A DNA stretch of 64,000 nucleotides from Pseudaminobacter soli (ex Li et al. 2025) (GTDB lineage Bacteria; Pseudomonadota; Alphaproteobacteria; Rhizobiales; Rhizobiaceae), in contig NZ_PXYL01000007.1 of the NCBI RefSeq assembly GCF_003012705.1, positions 1 through 64,000 of the forward strand, read 5' to 3'. The notes under the pieces are model-generated. The model did no database searches, was not told the origin of the DNA, and saw only the letters and a program-made list of their open reading frames with translations. Below, one piece after another: positions 1 to 9,944 of this stretch (positions are counted from its first letter, which is position 1; the number at the start of each line of letters is the position of its first letter). A program made the translations under genes and the position numbers.

Positions 1-61
1 AAACATCAACCTGGCGCAGCTTCGCGACGATCTCTTCGGGCTTGTGCTTCTTCTGGGGCAT
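1..61 (-). CDS. IS3-family transposase OrfA, N-terminal fragment
   Basis: The minus strand encodes MPQKKHKPEEIVAKLRQVDV starting at the ATG at 61 and running off the left edge. The K-P-E-E-I-V-A-K-L-R pattern is the start of the OrfA helix-turn-helix protein of IS3-family elements, which binds the IS ends and is joined to the DDE catalytic OrfB by frameshifting. Only 20 residues are visible, so the family call rests on this short match and on the terminal-repeat-like sequence just upstream. Confidence 0.65.
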   Translation of the reverse strand, partial: MPQKKHKPEEIVAKLRQVDV

Positions 62-127
62 TCCAATGTCCTCTCCAACGGCTCACGAGCCTACTTCAGG
101 GAGGACCACTTTTCAGGGGGCAGACCA
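1..127 (-). mobile_element. End of an IS3-family insertion sequence (partial)
   Basis: The window opens inside an insertion sequence. The minus strand carries the first codons of an IS3-type OrfA starting at 61. Upstream of them, a terminal-repeat-like sequence read on the minus strand from 127 starts TGGTCTGCCCCCTGAAAAGT, and it ends in the TG expected of IS3-family tips. The rest of the element lies left of the window, so its integrity and target duplication cannot be judged. Confidence 0.6.
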
Positions 128-300
128 CGGGAGAAACTGATCCGATCTGTGAGGATGGCGGCAACCGGTCGCGCGCAGACATCCATTCCGAGCTGACCCA
201 CCTCGTGATCACAGCCCTGGGCCAAACGCTCAAAGATGGTAGCGAACAAAATCACGCGCATTCTGGCGTCCGCTAACCGCCCGTTGCTGCCGTTCGGCCT

Positions 301-546
301 CTAGAACCAATGTCGGCTCATCCGCGTCAGGAAGTCTGAAGTGATGGGGACCCCGGAGGCATCACCTAGAACGGAATCGATACCACAGCGCGGGCAGAGA
401 GCTGTTTGCCCTTCATCCGTCCATTCAGTGATTTCAGTGGGGCTGTACGTCTCAAGGCAATAGAAGCACCCGCGAATGCCGCTGGCCTCGATCTCGCCTC
501 TGTGCCGGATCGATTGCTTGTGCGCGAGATCAATGTCGATTGTCAT
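301..546 (-). CDS. Small cytoplasmic zinc-ribbon-like protein (81 aa)
   Basis: The 81-residue protein has two cysteine pairs, GCFYCLE (residues 27-30) and LCPRCGID (about 51-54), spaced as a four-Cys zinc site. It resembles a widespread family of small bacterial proteins of unknown role with the phrase TALCPRCGIDSV and a C-terminus ending in R-H-W-F. It is a minus-strand gene beginning with ATG at 546 and it stands alone between the IS end and the next minus-strand gene. The function is unknown; metal binding is inferred only from the cysteines. Confidence 0.75.
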   Translation of the reverse strand: MTIDIDLAHKQSIRHRGEIEASGIRGCFYCLETYSPTEITEWTDEGQTALCPRCGIDSVLGDASGVPITSDFLTRMSRHWF

Positions 547-661
547 GCGCGAATCTTGGCATCTGGGTGTTTCATCGTCCAGCGACCGCTTTTTCCCGCA
601 AAATTGGCGTCCCGTGCCCTCGGACCAGAGTGCCGCTCTCCACCCGTTGCAGACATTCTCG

Positions 662-1108
662 CTACTCTTCGATATCCCAAGCAGAGGTATCCTCTACCGG
701 CTTGGGTAACCGCCCTTCAAGCCATTCGGCTACTGTGTCGGGCTGCATTGACTCTTCTGCACACTCGATGACCCAGCTCAGAAAATCACGCGGCCCGCCG
801 TTCATGTATGGTGGAGGCGAGACTGGCTTGAAAATCGTCGGGAGCGGTTCTGTAATAGACAAGAAGTTAAGAACGTGCGCCAACTCCTGAACCACATTCC
901 ATGCCAAGGGATGTTCAATAGCTATTGAGAACTTTACCCACCACCTTCCTTCGTCCGCTCCCGAACCGAACCCATGTGAAGGCGACTCGTTCACCGCTAT
1001 CGCCGGAACGCGGGAAAGAAACTCAAGCAGCCTGTGGAACTGCAGATTGTGTGGGGCCCATCTCTCCATCGTCAAAACATACCACGTGCCTGACGGCTTT
1101 CCACCCAT
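662..1108 (-). CDS. Hypothetical protein (148 aa)
   Basis: I do not recognise this protein. The reading frame continues further upstream, but only the part from the ATG at 1108 (MGGKPSGTWYVL) looks protein-like; the upstream extension has a biased, antisense-like composition. The product is soluble, rich in Trp and Pro, and acidic at the C-terminus (EDTSAWDIEE), with no signal peptide or membrane segment. Size and acidity would fit an immunity-type or accessory protein of the surrounding mobile region, but nothing in the sequence shows that. No partner toxin gene is visible beside it. Confidence 0.45.
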   Translation of the reverse strand: MGGKPSGTWYVLTMERWAPHNLQFHRLLEFLSRVPAIAVNESPSHGFGSGADEGRWWVKFSIAIEHPLAWNVVQELAHVLNFLSITEPLPTIFKPVSPPPYMNGGPRDFLSWVIECAEESMQPDTVAEWLEGRLPKPVEDTSAWDIEE

Positions 1109-1237
1109 AGCGGATGCCACGCCGCCTTTTGTACCCTTCAGTTCCGCGGCCTTACCGCCTCGTCGGAAATACTTGCGGATCACCCGCCAAAAAAGAACGA
1201 CGCGGCAGCAGCACCACGGCAAGCGTGAAACATTCCA

Positions 1238-1609
1238 ATGAACGCTGCTTCGCGAGCGGAAACGTTCGGTCTTACGATCCTCATCTTTGCCGTCGCTGCC
1301 GGCCTCAGTGTCGCCAGCGTCTATTACGCTCAACCCTTGCTCAGCTCGATGGCGCAGGATTTTGGGATATCGGCTTCGGTCATCGGATTGGTCGTGACCT
1401 TGACGCTCCATCGGAAGCGCCGTGGGGACCTGATCCCCGAGGCCTATGCGGATTTCGCGCGACCAATCTTTGCCGAATTCGCCAACCCGGCGCTGACCAC
1501 GAAAGAAGGTGACGTGGCCGCGGCTGTGCTGCAAGCAGCCACAGACGCTTCGGATCGTCTGCACTATCCGGCTGGTTCCGACGCCGTTGCCCTCGCTTGG
1601 GTCGCCTAA
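1238..1609 (+). pseudogene. Chimeric fossil: MFS transporter N-terminus fused to SDR C-terminus
   Basis: Residues 1-56 read as the first membrane segment and start of helix 2 of a major facilitator (ASVYYAQPLLSSMAQDFGIS then VIGLVVTLT). At about position 1406 the text changes abruptly to a soluble sequence (PEAYADFARPIFAEF ... AATDASDRLHYPAGSDA). That is the C-terminal tail typical of short-chain dehydrogenases, ending at the stop at 1609. A 123-residue joint product cannot be either a transporter or an enzyme, so I read it as a deletion or recombination scar that happened to stay in frame. It is unlikely to be functional. Confidence 0.6.
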
Positions 1610-1951
1610 TTGCCCTGGCACCGATCATGGGCTTGCCGCCATGATCGGTGCCCCGAAATCATCCGGCTTGTTGCAGAACTCGGCCAAACGTCCGCAGGGC
1701 AGAATCGCCATAACGCCTTATGATCCGAACGTCTGCTTTTTGGCGTTCTAAGCCAAAAGCCGCCAGTCCGCATCCGGCCCCAAAGCTGCCGGGCGGCAAA
1801 GCGCCCCGTTTCGGCCGTCCGGACCCCCGTTCTGAATTCCCGAAAGCTGACATTGGATGGGAACTCGCCACGCGACCAAACCAAGGTGTCTAAAAGCCTG
1901 TCGGGTTTACTGGCTGAAACGGACACTGTCCACGCTGGTCGTTTTTCTTCT
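1610..1951. other. Non-coding stretch between fossil and tetR-like gene
   Basis: No reading frame here has protein-like composition. The stretch includes AACGCCTTATGATCCGAACG near 1708 and a GC-rich part with several GGCCG/CCGG blocks. It looks like degraded or repetitive intergenic DNA, in keeping with the gene fossils on both sides. Confidence 0.4.
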
Positions 1952-2581
1952 CTAGCCGCCAGCCGCCTTAAGATAGGACAGGCACATGGCAACCAGCTGT
2001 TTTCGGATCTCGACTTGCAGCGTCAACGGCATGTTTCGCTCAAAGACATTTCGCACTGTGCCGAAAATCACCGAGAGCAGCGTGGCATTGATCAGATCGA
2101 GGTCTGCATAGTCGGCATCAGGGGCCGTGGCGAGCATTGCCGTCGTCGCCCGGTCCATACGTCTGGCGAAGGCCTCAATGAGCGCTTCATTGTCGAGCTC
2201 GACGGCTGAACTGTAGAGCACCCGCGTGACATCACTGCGCTCTGTCTTCGCCTCCCAGTAAGCTGTGACCAAGGCTTCGACCATGATGGCGGTCGATACA
2301 CCGTGATGACGCAGGCAGACGTCTTCCACGCGATCGGCCAGCCGATCTAGGTAACGTTCGTTGAGCGCGTAGAGCAGCGCCTGCTTGTGCGGGAAGTACT
2401 GGTACATGGTGCCCACCGACACGCCGGCACGTTCAGCCACCCGCGTGGTAGTCAACCGATGCACTCCTTCGATCAGCAAAACCTGAATGGTCGCTTCGAA
2501 AACGGCCTCGACGGTCACAGTTGACCGGGCCTGGCGCGGCCTTTTGCGGGGATTCAGGTGTCTGGGTGCTGCAACATCCAT
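1952..2581 (-). CDS. TetR/AcrR-family transcriptional regulator
   Basis: The 209-residue protein has an N-terminal TetR helix-turn-helix at residues 20-65 (TVEAVFEATIQVLL, then RVAERAGVSVGTMYQYFPHK) and a helical ligand-binding domain. The V-G-T-M-Y-Q-Y-F recognition helix is canonical. The gene is divergent from the SDR oxidoreductase starting at 2657, with 75 bp between the two start codons. That is the classic layout of a repressor controlling its neighbour and itself. The inducing ligand cannot be inferred from sequence. Confidence 0.9.
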   Translation of the reverse strand: MDVAAPRHLNPRKRPRQARSTVTVEAVFEATIQVLLIEGVHRLTTTRVAERAGVSVGTMYQYFPHKQALLYALNERYLDRLADRVEDVCLRHHGVSTAIMVEALVTAYWEAKTERSDVTRVLYSSAVELDNEALIEAFARRMDRATTAMLATAPDADYADLDLINATLLSVIFGTVRNVFERNMPLTLQVEIRKQLVAMCLSYLKAAGG

Positions 2582-2597
2582 ATGCGAATCCCAAACG

Positions 2598-2611
2598 TGA
2601 ATGATCCTTCA
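2598..2611. promoter_or_regulatory. Putative TetR operator (TGAA-N6-TTCA)
   Basis: In the 75-bp divergent intergenic region a short inverted repeat, TGAATGATCCTTCA, lies close to the regulator start and next to a TATACT hexamer at 2612-2617 that could be a -10 element. TetR-family repressors commonly bind such palindromes between divergent genes. The site is short, so this is a proposal. Confidence 0.35.
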
Positions 2612-2656
2612 TATACTAGCATGAGGCAGTTGGCCAGTTTCTGAAGGACTTAGACG

Positions 2657-3385
2657 ATGACGACACAGAAAGTCGCGCTGGTGACCGGCGCAAACAAGGG
2701 TATCGGCTTCGAGATCGCCCGCCAACTGGCGCAGTACGGGATCACCGTGCTGCTGGGCGCACGAGACCTCGCCCGAGGTCAGCAAGCAGTTGCATCGCTC
2801 GTCTCGGCAGGACTTGATGTTGAAGCTATCGAGATCGACCTCAATGACGAGAAGACGATTGAGGTGGCCGCGCAGGTAATTGGCGACCGGTATGGTCGGC
2901 TCGATATTTTGGTCAATAATGCTGGCATCGTCGATGCGGAAGACGGCCCGCCAACCGTCGCGACCACTGGCGCTGCACGCCGGCTCATGGAAACCAACTT
3001 CATCGGCACGCTCGCGGTAACCCAGGCTATGCTGCCACTGCTGCGCCGCTCCCTGGCCGGTCGCATTGTCAACCTGGCCACCACTCTGGGTTCGCTCGCC
3101 ATCAACGGCGATCCGTCATCGCCATACTATGAGGCGCGGCTTATCGGCTACAATGCGTCCAAGGCGGCTCTCAACATGCTCACTGTGCAGCTGGCCGCAG
3201 AACTGAAAGGTACTGGGATTGCGGTCAATTCGGTAGCGCCCGGCTATGTCAAAACGGATCTCACCGGCAACAACGGCTTCATGACTGCGGAGGAAGGTGC
3301 GCGCCTGCCGGTTGAATATGCCCTGCTTGGTGATGGCGCTGTGTCAGGCACCTTCGTTGAGCCGGAAGGCAACGCACCCTGGTAA
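2657..3385 (+). CDS. SDR-family NAD(P)-dependent oxidoreductase
   Basis: The 242-residue classical short-chain dehydrogenase has TGANKGIG (residues 10-17) for dinucleotide binding, NNAG after LDILV, and the catalytic YNASK. The substrate is not evident; the overall pattern resembles carbonyl reductase-like SDRs. The start at 2657 follows an AAGGAC ribosome site. It is divergent from the TetR-type gene and probably repressed by it. The C-terminus (GTFVEPEGNAPW) is complete. Confidence 0.88.
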   Translation: MTTQKVALVTGANKGIGFEIARQLAQYGITVLLGARDLARGQQAVASLVSAGLDVEAIEIDLNDEKTIEVAAQVIGDRYGRLDILVNNAGIVDAEDGPPTVATTGAARRLMETNFIGTLAVTQAMLPLLRRSLAGRIVNLATTLGSLAINGDPSSPYYEARLIGYNASKAALNMLTVQLAAELKGTGIAVNSVAPGYVKTDLTGNNGFMTAEEGARLPVEYALLGDGAVSGTFVEPEGNAPW

Positions 3386-3392
3386 TCTGCGA

Positions 3393-3670
3393 TTAATCGA
3401 TGAGACTTCGAATTGTGGGGGGAGGCGAGGCTGATAGGGGAACGTTATGGCCCCAGGGCAATAGTGCAACAACCTGTTGCACAAAGTCGCCGTCGGGCCA
3501 GGCCTCGGCGAACGCCCGCATGTATTCGGGTTTCGGGGAACAGGCCGGTCATTTCCGGGAAGGCCCGGCCAAGATCGCCGGCCAGACGGTCGATCACCTT
3601 GGCGCCCCAGGGAGAGGCTGCGTAGGCCTGGGCATCGAGTTCGACGGCAGGCTTGTTTGGAAGGCGGAAG
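3393..3670 (-). pseudogene. Frame-broken YhcG/DUF1016 N-terminal domain remnant
   Basis: The minus strand encodes PWGAKVIDRLAGDLGRAFPE in one frame and, after at least one and probably two indels near 3525-3545, YMRAFAEAWP followed by FVQQVVALLPWGHN in another. The latter ends at a stop at 3393. Together these match the N-terminal DUF1016 domain of the YhcG-type PDDEXK nuclease family, which occurs on mobile elements. The C-terminal nuclease domain is absent, so this is a fossil. It lies just downstream of the integrase on the same strand. Confidence 0.6.
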
Positions 3671-3672
3671 AG

Positions 3673-4914
3673 TCATCCGGCCGTCTTCATGCGCTTCTTG
3701 GCGAGCATGGCCCGGACGAACTTGTCCCATTTCGCCATGCCTGCGCGCTTTTCCGGCATGTAATTCCAGCGATCGTAGCTCTTAGAGCTGACGTCCTGCA
3801 GAGTGTGGTTCTGCAATCGGTCTCGGATCTCTTTCGAGAGACCTGCCTTGCCGGCAAGCGTCTTCCAAGTTCGCCGGAGATCTCGGTTTGTCACGACGGG
3901 GATAACCTCACGATCGCGCTGGCGCCATATGAACGAATAGAGCGTTCCATGGCTGACAGGCTTGGACGGGTCGGTCGCGGATGGGAAGAACCAACCGAAT
4001 TCATTCGGCTTGATCGACTCGATAAGCTCGGCTGCGATCTTGGGCACGGGGATGGCGTGAGGCTTTCCATTCTTGGTCTTGGACCAGTCGATGATGCGCT
4101 CGGCCGCATCCCATTGATCGATGTGTAGTCGAGCGATCTCCTCGACGCGCTGGCCGGTCAGCATGAGAATTCTGACGGCGCGCGTGTAAGGGGGGTGGAC
4201 CGGCGTATCGGGGGATTCGAGCCAGCGATAGAGACGGATAAATTCCTCCTCGTCCAACCAACGCGTTCCGACGTTTTTTGGTTCTGTCGGAATGCCTGCT
4301 GCCGGATTGTAGACGAGACGAAAGCGACGGGCCGAGGTCGAGCGATAGTCGTGCTCGGATTTCAGTCCCCAACTGTAGGCCGATCGAATGTAACTGCGAA
4401 CATGATCGGCCATGGATCGTTTGCCCCGCTCATAAATCGGGCGGATGATAGCCGTGATCTCGTCGGGCTCGATGTCGCGGGCCGCGCGGTTGCGGCCGAG
4501 CGTATCGGCTATCTTGTTCAGCCCCTTTTCGGCCTCTTTCCACGACGGCTTTCCGTCGGCCTTGAGGGATGCGACATAAGCTTCGAATAGATCAGCAACG
4601 GTGCCGGGTCGCGTGTCGCCCGCAACCTTGATGCTGCGTCCCTTCTGGATCATGTCGGCGTAGTCGCGCTTGAAAATCTCGCGCGCTTGGCTGAGGCTCA
4701 TGGAAGGGTAAGAGCCGAGTTTCTTCTTGAGGCGCTTTTGGTCTCGCCACTGTTGGGCCATCCAGTCCGCTGTCACGCGGGTCGGCATTGGCTTCATCAC
4801 GAGGACCAGTCGGCCCGTTCCGTGGCCCTCACCGTCGACAAGGTTCTGCTGCTTTCCGTTCTCCTCAACCTGCTTCAAAGCGCGGCGTATTTCTCCATCG
4901 GTAAGGCTTGGCAC
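3673..4914 (-). CDS. P4-type tyrosine-recombinase integrase
   Basis: The 413-residue protein has an N-terminal DUF4102-like arm-binding region, a core-binding domain around residues 100-190 and a C-terminal catalytic domain. Catalytic features visible are the box I Arg (LTGQRVEEIARLH), the Lys region (WSKTKNGKPH), RDLRRTW for box II, LQNH and the nucleophile Tyr in KSYDRWNY. The first box II residue, usually His, is Arg here. It starts with GTG at 4914. The gene faces away from the truncated radC 177 bp to its right, as expected for an integrase next to the end of its own element. Confidence 0.88.
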   Translation of the reverse strand: MPSLTDGEIRRALKQVEENGKQQNLVDGEGHGTGRLVLVMKPMPTRVTADWMAQQWRDQKRLKKKLGSYPSMSLSQAREIFKRDYADMIQKGRSIKVAGDTRPGTVADLFEAYVASLKADGKPSWKEAEKGLNKIADTLGRNRAARDIEPDEITAIIRPIYERGKRSMADHVRSYIRSAYSWGLKSEHDYRSTSARRFRLVYNPAAGIPTEPKNVGTRWLDEEEFIRLYRWLESPDTPVHPPYTRAVRILMLTGQRVEEIARLHIDQWDAAERIIDWSKTKNGKPHAIPVPKIAAELIESIKPNEFGWFFPSATDPSKPVSHGTLYSFIWRQRDREVIPVVTNRDLRRTWKTLAGKAGLSKEIRDRLQNHTLQDVSSKSYDRWNYMPEKRAGMAKWDKFVRAMLAKKRMKTAG

Positions 4915-5091
4915 TGGGGTCTCCCATAGGCTTTCGAGTGGGATCGACTGACGGGTAGTAGGGGTCGGTATCTGGGTCCAAAACAGGCCTCGATCCCCCT
5001 AAAACCGTCCCCAATATGCCACAGTGTCCGACTCTGCGACAAGGCAGAAAGTCGTTATGCTTCAACGGTGTAGGGCGTGATCGAACGTGAT
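4915..5091. other. Presumed end of integrated element at radC
   Basis: This 177-bp stretch separates the integrase start from the point where radC homology ends. It has no gene. Homology to normal RadC stops after the codons for H-N-H-P near 5105-5115, and the following codons (T-H-A-L, stop) come from foreign sequence, which places the junction about there. I see no tRNA gene, so the attachment site appears to be within radC. The exact core needs the partner junction, which is not in the window. Confidence 0.5.
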
Positions 5092-5715
5092 CTATAAGGC
5101 GTGAGTGGGATGGTTATGAACTAGCACGATGGCCGTTGCCGAAAGCTCGAGCGCCCGGCGAACCACCTCGCGCGGGTAGGCGGGTGTGTGGTCGACCGTA
5201 CCGGTCTGCTGCACCTCGTCGGCAATCAGCGCGTTCTTCTTGTCGAGGAAGAGGATGCGGAATTGTTCTCGCTCCTCGAAGGCCATGGCCGCCCGGCAGT
5301 AGTCGAGCACCTGGCTCCAGGATGAGAGGATCTCGCGTCCCTTGATCTCGCCGCGTGCCAAGCGTCGGCCGGCGGCAGCAATGATCTTGAGGTCCAGCGC
5401 CGCGCCCTCGCCAATGTCTTCGACCTCGCGCAGGAGATGCTCAGGCGCGCCCAGCACTTCGGCCAGCGAGCCGAAGCGTTTCAGCAGCGCCTTGGCGCGC
5501 TCCTTGGTGTCCGCGCGCGGAATGGAGCGGAACAGCAGCAGTTCGAGAATTTCATAGTCGGAAAGCGTTTCCGGCCCGGCCCGGCGAAAGCGGTCGCGCA
5601 GGCGCTGGCGGTGGCCAAGATAATGTGGCTTTTCCTCGCGCGGCTGGGAAGGTTTTAGGGATTGCGGCGGCCGTTCGCCAAAGAATCCGCGCTCGTCTTG
5701 CCCGTCGTCGGCCAT
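5092..5715 (-). CDS. radC: RadC-like JAMM protein, C-terminally truncated at the insertion site
   Basis: RadC-family proteins carry an N-terminal helix-hairpin-helix region and a C-terminal JAMM metalloprotease-like domain. Here both start normally ([44 protein letters not shown]). The protein ends at residue 207 with H-N-H-P-T-H-A-L, where intact homologues read H-N-H-P-S-G-D-P and continue about 45-50 residues. The JAMM serine and aspartate are therefore lost and the active site cannot form. The cut coincides with the integrase-bearing element. The gene lies 57 bp downstream of map, its usual rhizobial neighbour. The product is probably non-functional. Confidence 0.8.
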   Translation of the reverse strand: MADDGQDERGFFGERPPQSLKPSQPREEKPHYLGHRQRLRDRFRRAGPETLSDYEILELLLFRSIPRADTKERAKALLKRFGSLAEVLGAPEHLLREVEDIGEGAALDLKIIAAAGRRLARGEIKGREILSSWSQVLDYCRAAMAFEEREQFRILFLDKKNALIADEVQQTGTVDHTPAYPREVVRRALELSATAIVLVHNHPTHAL

Positions 5716-5772
5716 GCAATATCCCCCACGTTGTTACGCCGCCTCGGGCGGCGAACTCCCCGGGGGGAAATA

Positions 5773-6600
5773 TTATGAAGGCAAACCGGGCCGGTCGAGT
5801 CCCTTGGGCGACAGCGTGAAAATTTCGCAGCCCGTCGACGTCACGCCGACCGTGTGCTCGTACTGCGCCGAAAGCGAGCGGTCGCGGGTGACCGCCGTCC
5901 AGCCGTCGGAAAGCACCTTCACGTGCGGACGGCCGAGATTGATCATCGGCTCGATGGTGAAGATCATCCCTTCACGCATCTCCACGCCCTCGTTCGAATT
6001 GCCGTAGTGCAGGATGTTGGGCGCGTCGTGGAAGAGCAGGCCAACGCCGTGGCCGCAGAAATCGCGTACCACCGAGCAGCGCTCGCCTTCCGCATAGGCC
6101 TGGATGGCAGCGCCGATGGCGCCGGTGCGGGCGCCGGGCCGAACCGCGGCAATGCCGCGAAGCAGGCACTCATAGGTGACTTCGAGCAGGCGCTCGGCCG
6201 CACGCTTGACGGTGCCGACCGGATACATGCGGCTCGCGTCGCCGTGCCAGCCGTCGAGGATGTAGGTCACGTCGATATTGACGATGTCGCCTTCGCGCAG
6301 CGGCTTGTCGTCAGGAATGCCGTGGCAGACGACGTGGTTGATCGAGGTGCAGGTGGACTTGGTATAGCCGCGATAGTTCAGTGTGGCGGGTAGGGCGCCA
6401 TTGTCCATGCCGAATTCGAAGACGAAGCGGTCGATCGCATTGGTGGTGACGCCCGGCTTGACGATGTCTACGAGCTCGTCGAGGCAGCGCGCGGTGAGAT
6501 TGCAAGCCTTGCGCATGCCCGCAAAGGCTTCCTCGCCATAAAGGCGAATCTGACCGGTGTTGCGCAGTGGGGCCGTGTCGGCGTCCAGATAGGTGACCAT
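5773..6600 (-). CDS. map: Type I methionine aminopeptidase
   Basis: Map removes the initiator methionine from nascent proteins. The metal-binding and catalytic motifs are all visible: HVVCHGIPDD, DVTYILDGWHGDASR, GHGVGLLFHDAP, FTIEPMIN and the final YEHTVGVT. I start it at the ATG at 6600 (MVTYLDADTAPLRNTGQIRL), giving 275 residues, the usual rhizobial length. An in-frame upstream ATG at 6681 would add 27 residues of unconserved appearance. It is followed on the same strand by the truncated radC. Confidence 0.93.
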   Translation of the reverse strand: MVTYLDADTAPLRNTGQIRLYGEEAFAGMRKACNLTARCLDELVDIVKPGVTTNAIDRFVFEFGMDNGALPATLNYRGYTKSTCTSINHVVCHGIPDDKPLREGDIVNIDVTYILDGWHGDASRMYPVGTVKRAAERLLEVTYECLLRGIAAVRPGARTGAIGAAIQAYAEGERCSVVRDFCGHGVGLLFHDAPNILHYGNSNEGVEMREGMIFTIEPMINLGRPHVKVLSDGWTAVTRDRSLSAQYEHTVGVTSTGCEIFTLSPKGLDRPGLPS

Positions 6601-8616
<2,016 letters not shown>

Positions 8617-8633
8617 TCAAGGGGCATAATTCG

Positions 8634-8675
8634 ATCGGGCCGGCATGAATCCAGCATGCCGGCCCGATTTTCATT
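8634..8675 (+). terminator. Rho-independent terminator of guaB
   Basis: A perfect 14-bp stem, ATCGGGCCGGCATG (8634-8647) with CATGCCGGCCCGAT (8655-8668), has a 7-nt loop and is followed by a T-rich run (TTTCATTTT). It lies 18 bp after the guaB stop and before the convergent rnd end. Confidence 0.9.
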
Positions 8676-8753
8676 TTGAGCTGAAAAAATTCGGCGCGTG
8701 GTAAGCGCCGCCCGCCCATCGCCGAATGCGGTGAAACGGGCCGCGCCCCCAGA

Positions 8754-9908
8754 CTATTCCGTCTCGAAAACCACGATTTTCCTGCGCTCGAACTTGAGCG
8801 CGAGTTCGCCGCGCACCAAGCGCGAGGCGATGTCGCCGAAGACTTCCCGGCGCCAGCCATGCATGGCCGGCACGTCGGCCTTCTCGCCTTCGGCCGCGAT
8901 GCGGTCGATGTCGTCGCTCGAAGCTAAGACCTTGGCCGCCACGCCTTCCTTGTCGGCGACCTGCCGCAGCAGGACCTTCAGCAGCTCGGCAGCAGCGCTC
9001 GTGCCTTCAGGGGCCTGATGCTGCTTGGGTAGTTTCGGCAGCTGATCCTTGGGCAGTTGAAGGGCCTGATTGACGATCTCGAGCAGTGCCGCGGCGCTGG
9101 AGGAGCGCTCCCAACCCTTCTGAATCGTGCGCAGGCGGGCGAGTGCGGCCGCATCACGCGGCTGCTGCTGCGCGATCTCGTAGATCGCGTCGTCCTTGAG
9201 CACGCGGCCACGCGGCACGTTGCGTTCACGCGCCTCGCGTTCGCGCCATGCGGCCACGCTTTGAAGAACGGCCAGCTCGATCGGTTTGCGCAAGCGCATC
9301 TTCAGCCGCTTCCAGGCGTCATCGGGATGCGGGTCATAGGTCTCGCGGGAGGTGAGGACCTCCATCTCCTCGTTCACCCAGTGAGCGCGGTTGTCGCGCT
9401 CAAGCTGGGCCTTGAGATGCTCGTAGACCTCGATCAAGTGAGTCACATCGGCCAGCGCATAGGTAAGCTGCTTGTCGGAAAGCGGCCGGTTGCGCCAATC
9501 GGTGAAGCGCGACGATTTGTCGAGCTGGGTGCCGGTCACCTTCTGCACCAACTGATCATAGGAAACGCTGTCGCCGAAGCCGCAGACCATCGCCGCCACC
9601 TGAGTGTCGAACACCGGATGCGGGATGAGATCGCCGAGGTGGAAGATGATCTCGATGTCCTGCCGTGCAGCATGGAAAACCTTCACCACCGCTTCGTTCG
9701 CCATGAGCTCGAAGAAGGGCTTGAGATCGATGCCCGGTGCCAGCGGATCGATCAGCGCGGTCACGCCGGGCGCAGCCATCTGGATCAGGCAGAGTTCCGG
9801 CCAGAAGGTCGTCTCGCGGATGAATTCGGTGTCGACAGTGACGAACGCCGACTTGCCGAAGGCGGCAATGACGGTTTCGAGCTCTTGCTGGGTGGTTATG
9901 ATTTGCAT
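8754..9908 (-). CDS. rnd: Ribonuclease D
   Basis: RNase D is a 3'-5' exoribonuclease of the DEDDy family acting in tRNA 3'-end maturation. The acidic residues are visible: D26 and E28 in VDTEF, D84 in HAARQDIEI, and the Y150/D154 pair in TYALADVTHL. HRDC-type helical domains follow from about residue 210 to the end, including WREREARERNVPRGRVLKD. Length 384 is normal. It is preceded on the same strand by the MFS gene, with 36 bp between them. Confidence 0.95.
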   Translation of the reverse strand: MQIITTQQELETVIAAFGKSAFVTVDTEFIRETTFWPELCLIQMAAPGVTALIDPLAPGIDLKPFFELMANEAVVKVFHAARQDIEIIFHLGDLIPHPVFDTQVAAMVCGFGDSVSYDQLVQKVTGTQLDKSSRFTDWRNRPLSDKQLTYALADVTHLIEVYEHLKAQLERDNRAHWVNEEMEVLTSRETYDPHPDDAWKRLKMRLRKPIELAVLQSVAAWREREARERNVPRGRVLKDDAIYEIAQQQPRDAAALARLRTIQKGWERSSSAAALLEIVNQALQLPKDQLPKLPKQHQAPEGTSAAAELLKVLLRQVADKEGVAAKVLASSDDIDRIAAEGEKADVPAMHGWRREVFGDIASRLVRGELALKFERRKIVVFETE

Positions 9909-9944
9909 GAAATTTCGTTAACAGAAAATGGACGGTATTTCCTT

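Noticed and set aside
1606-1992. A 128-codon minus-strand frame between the fossil and the TetR gene
   Set aside because: It overlaps the TetR coding end, has no ribosome site and consists of W/R/S-rich sequence without motifs.
4915-5091. A tRNA gene as the integrase attachment site
   Set aside because: P4-type integrases often use tRNA genes, but I find no cloverleaf-like sequence here. The truncated radC explains the target better.
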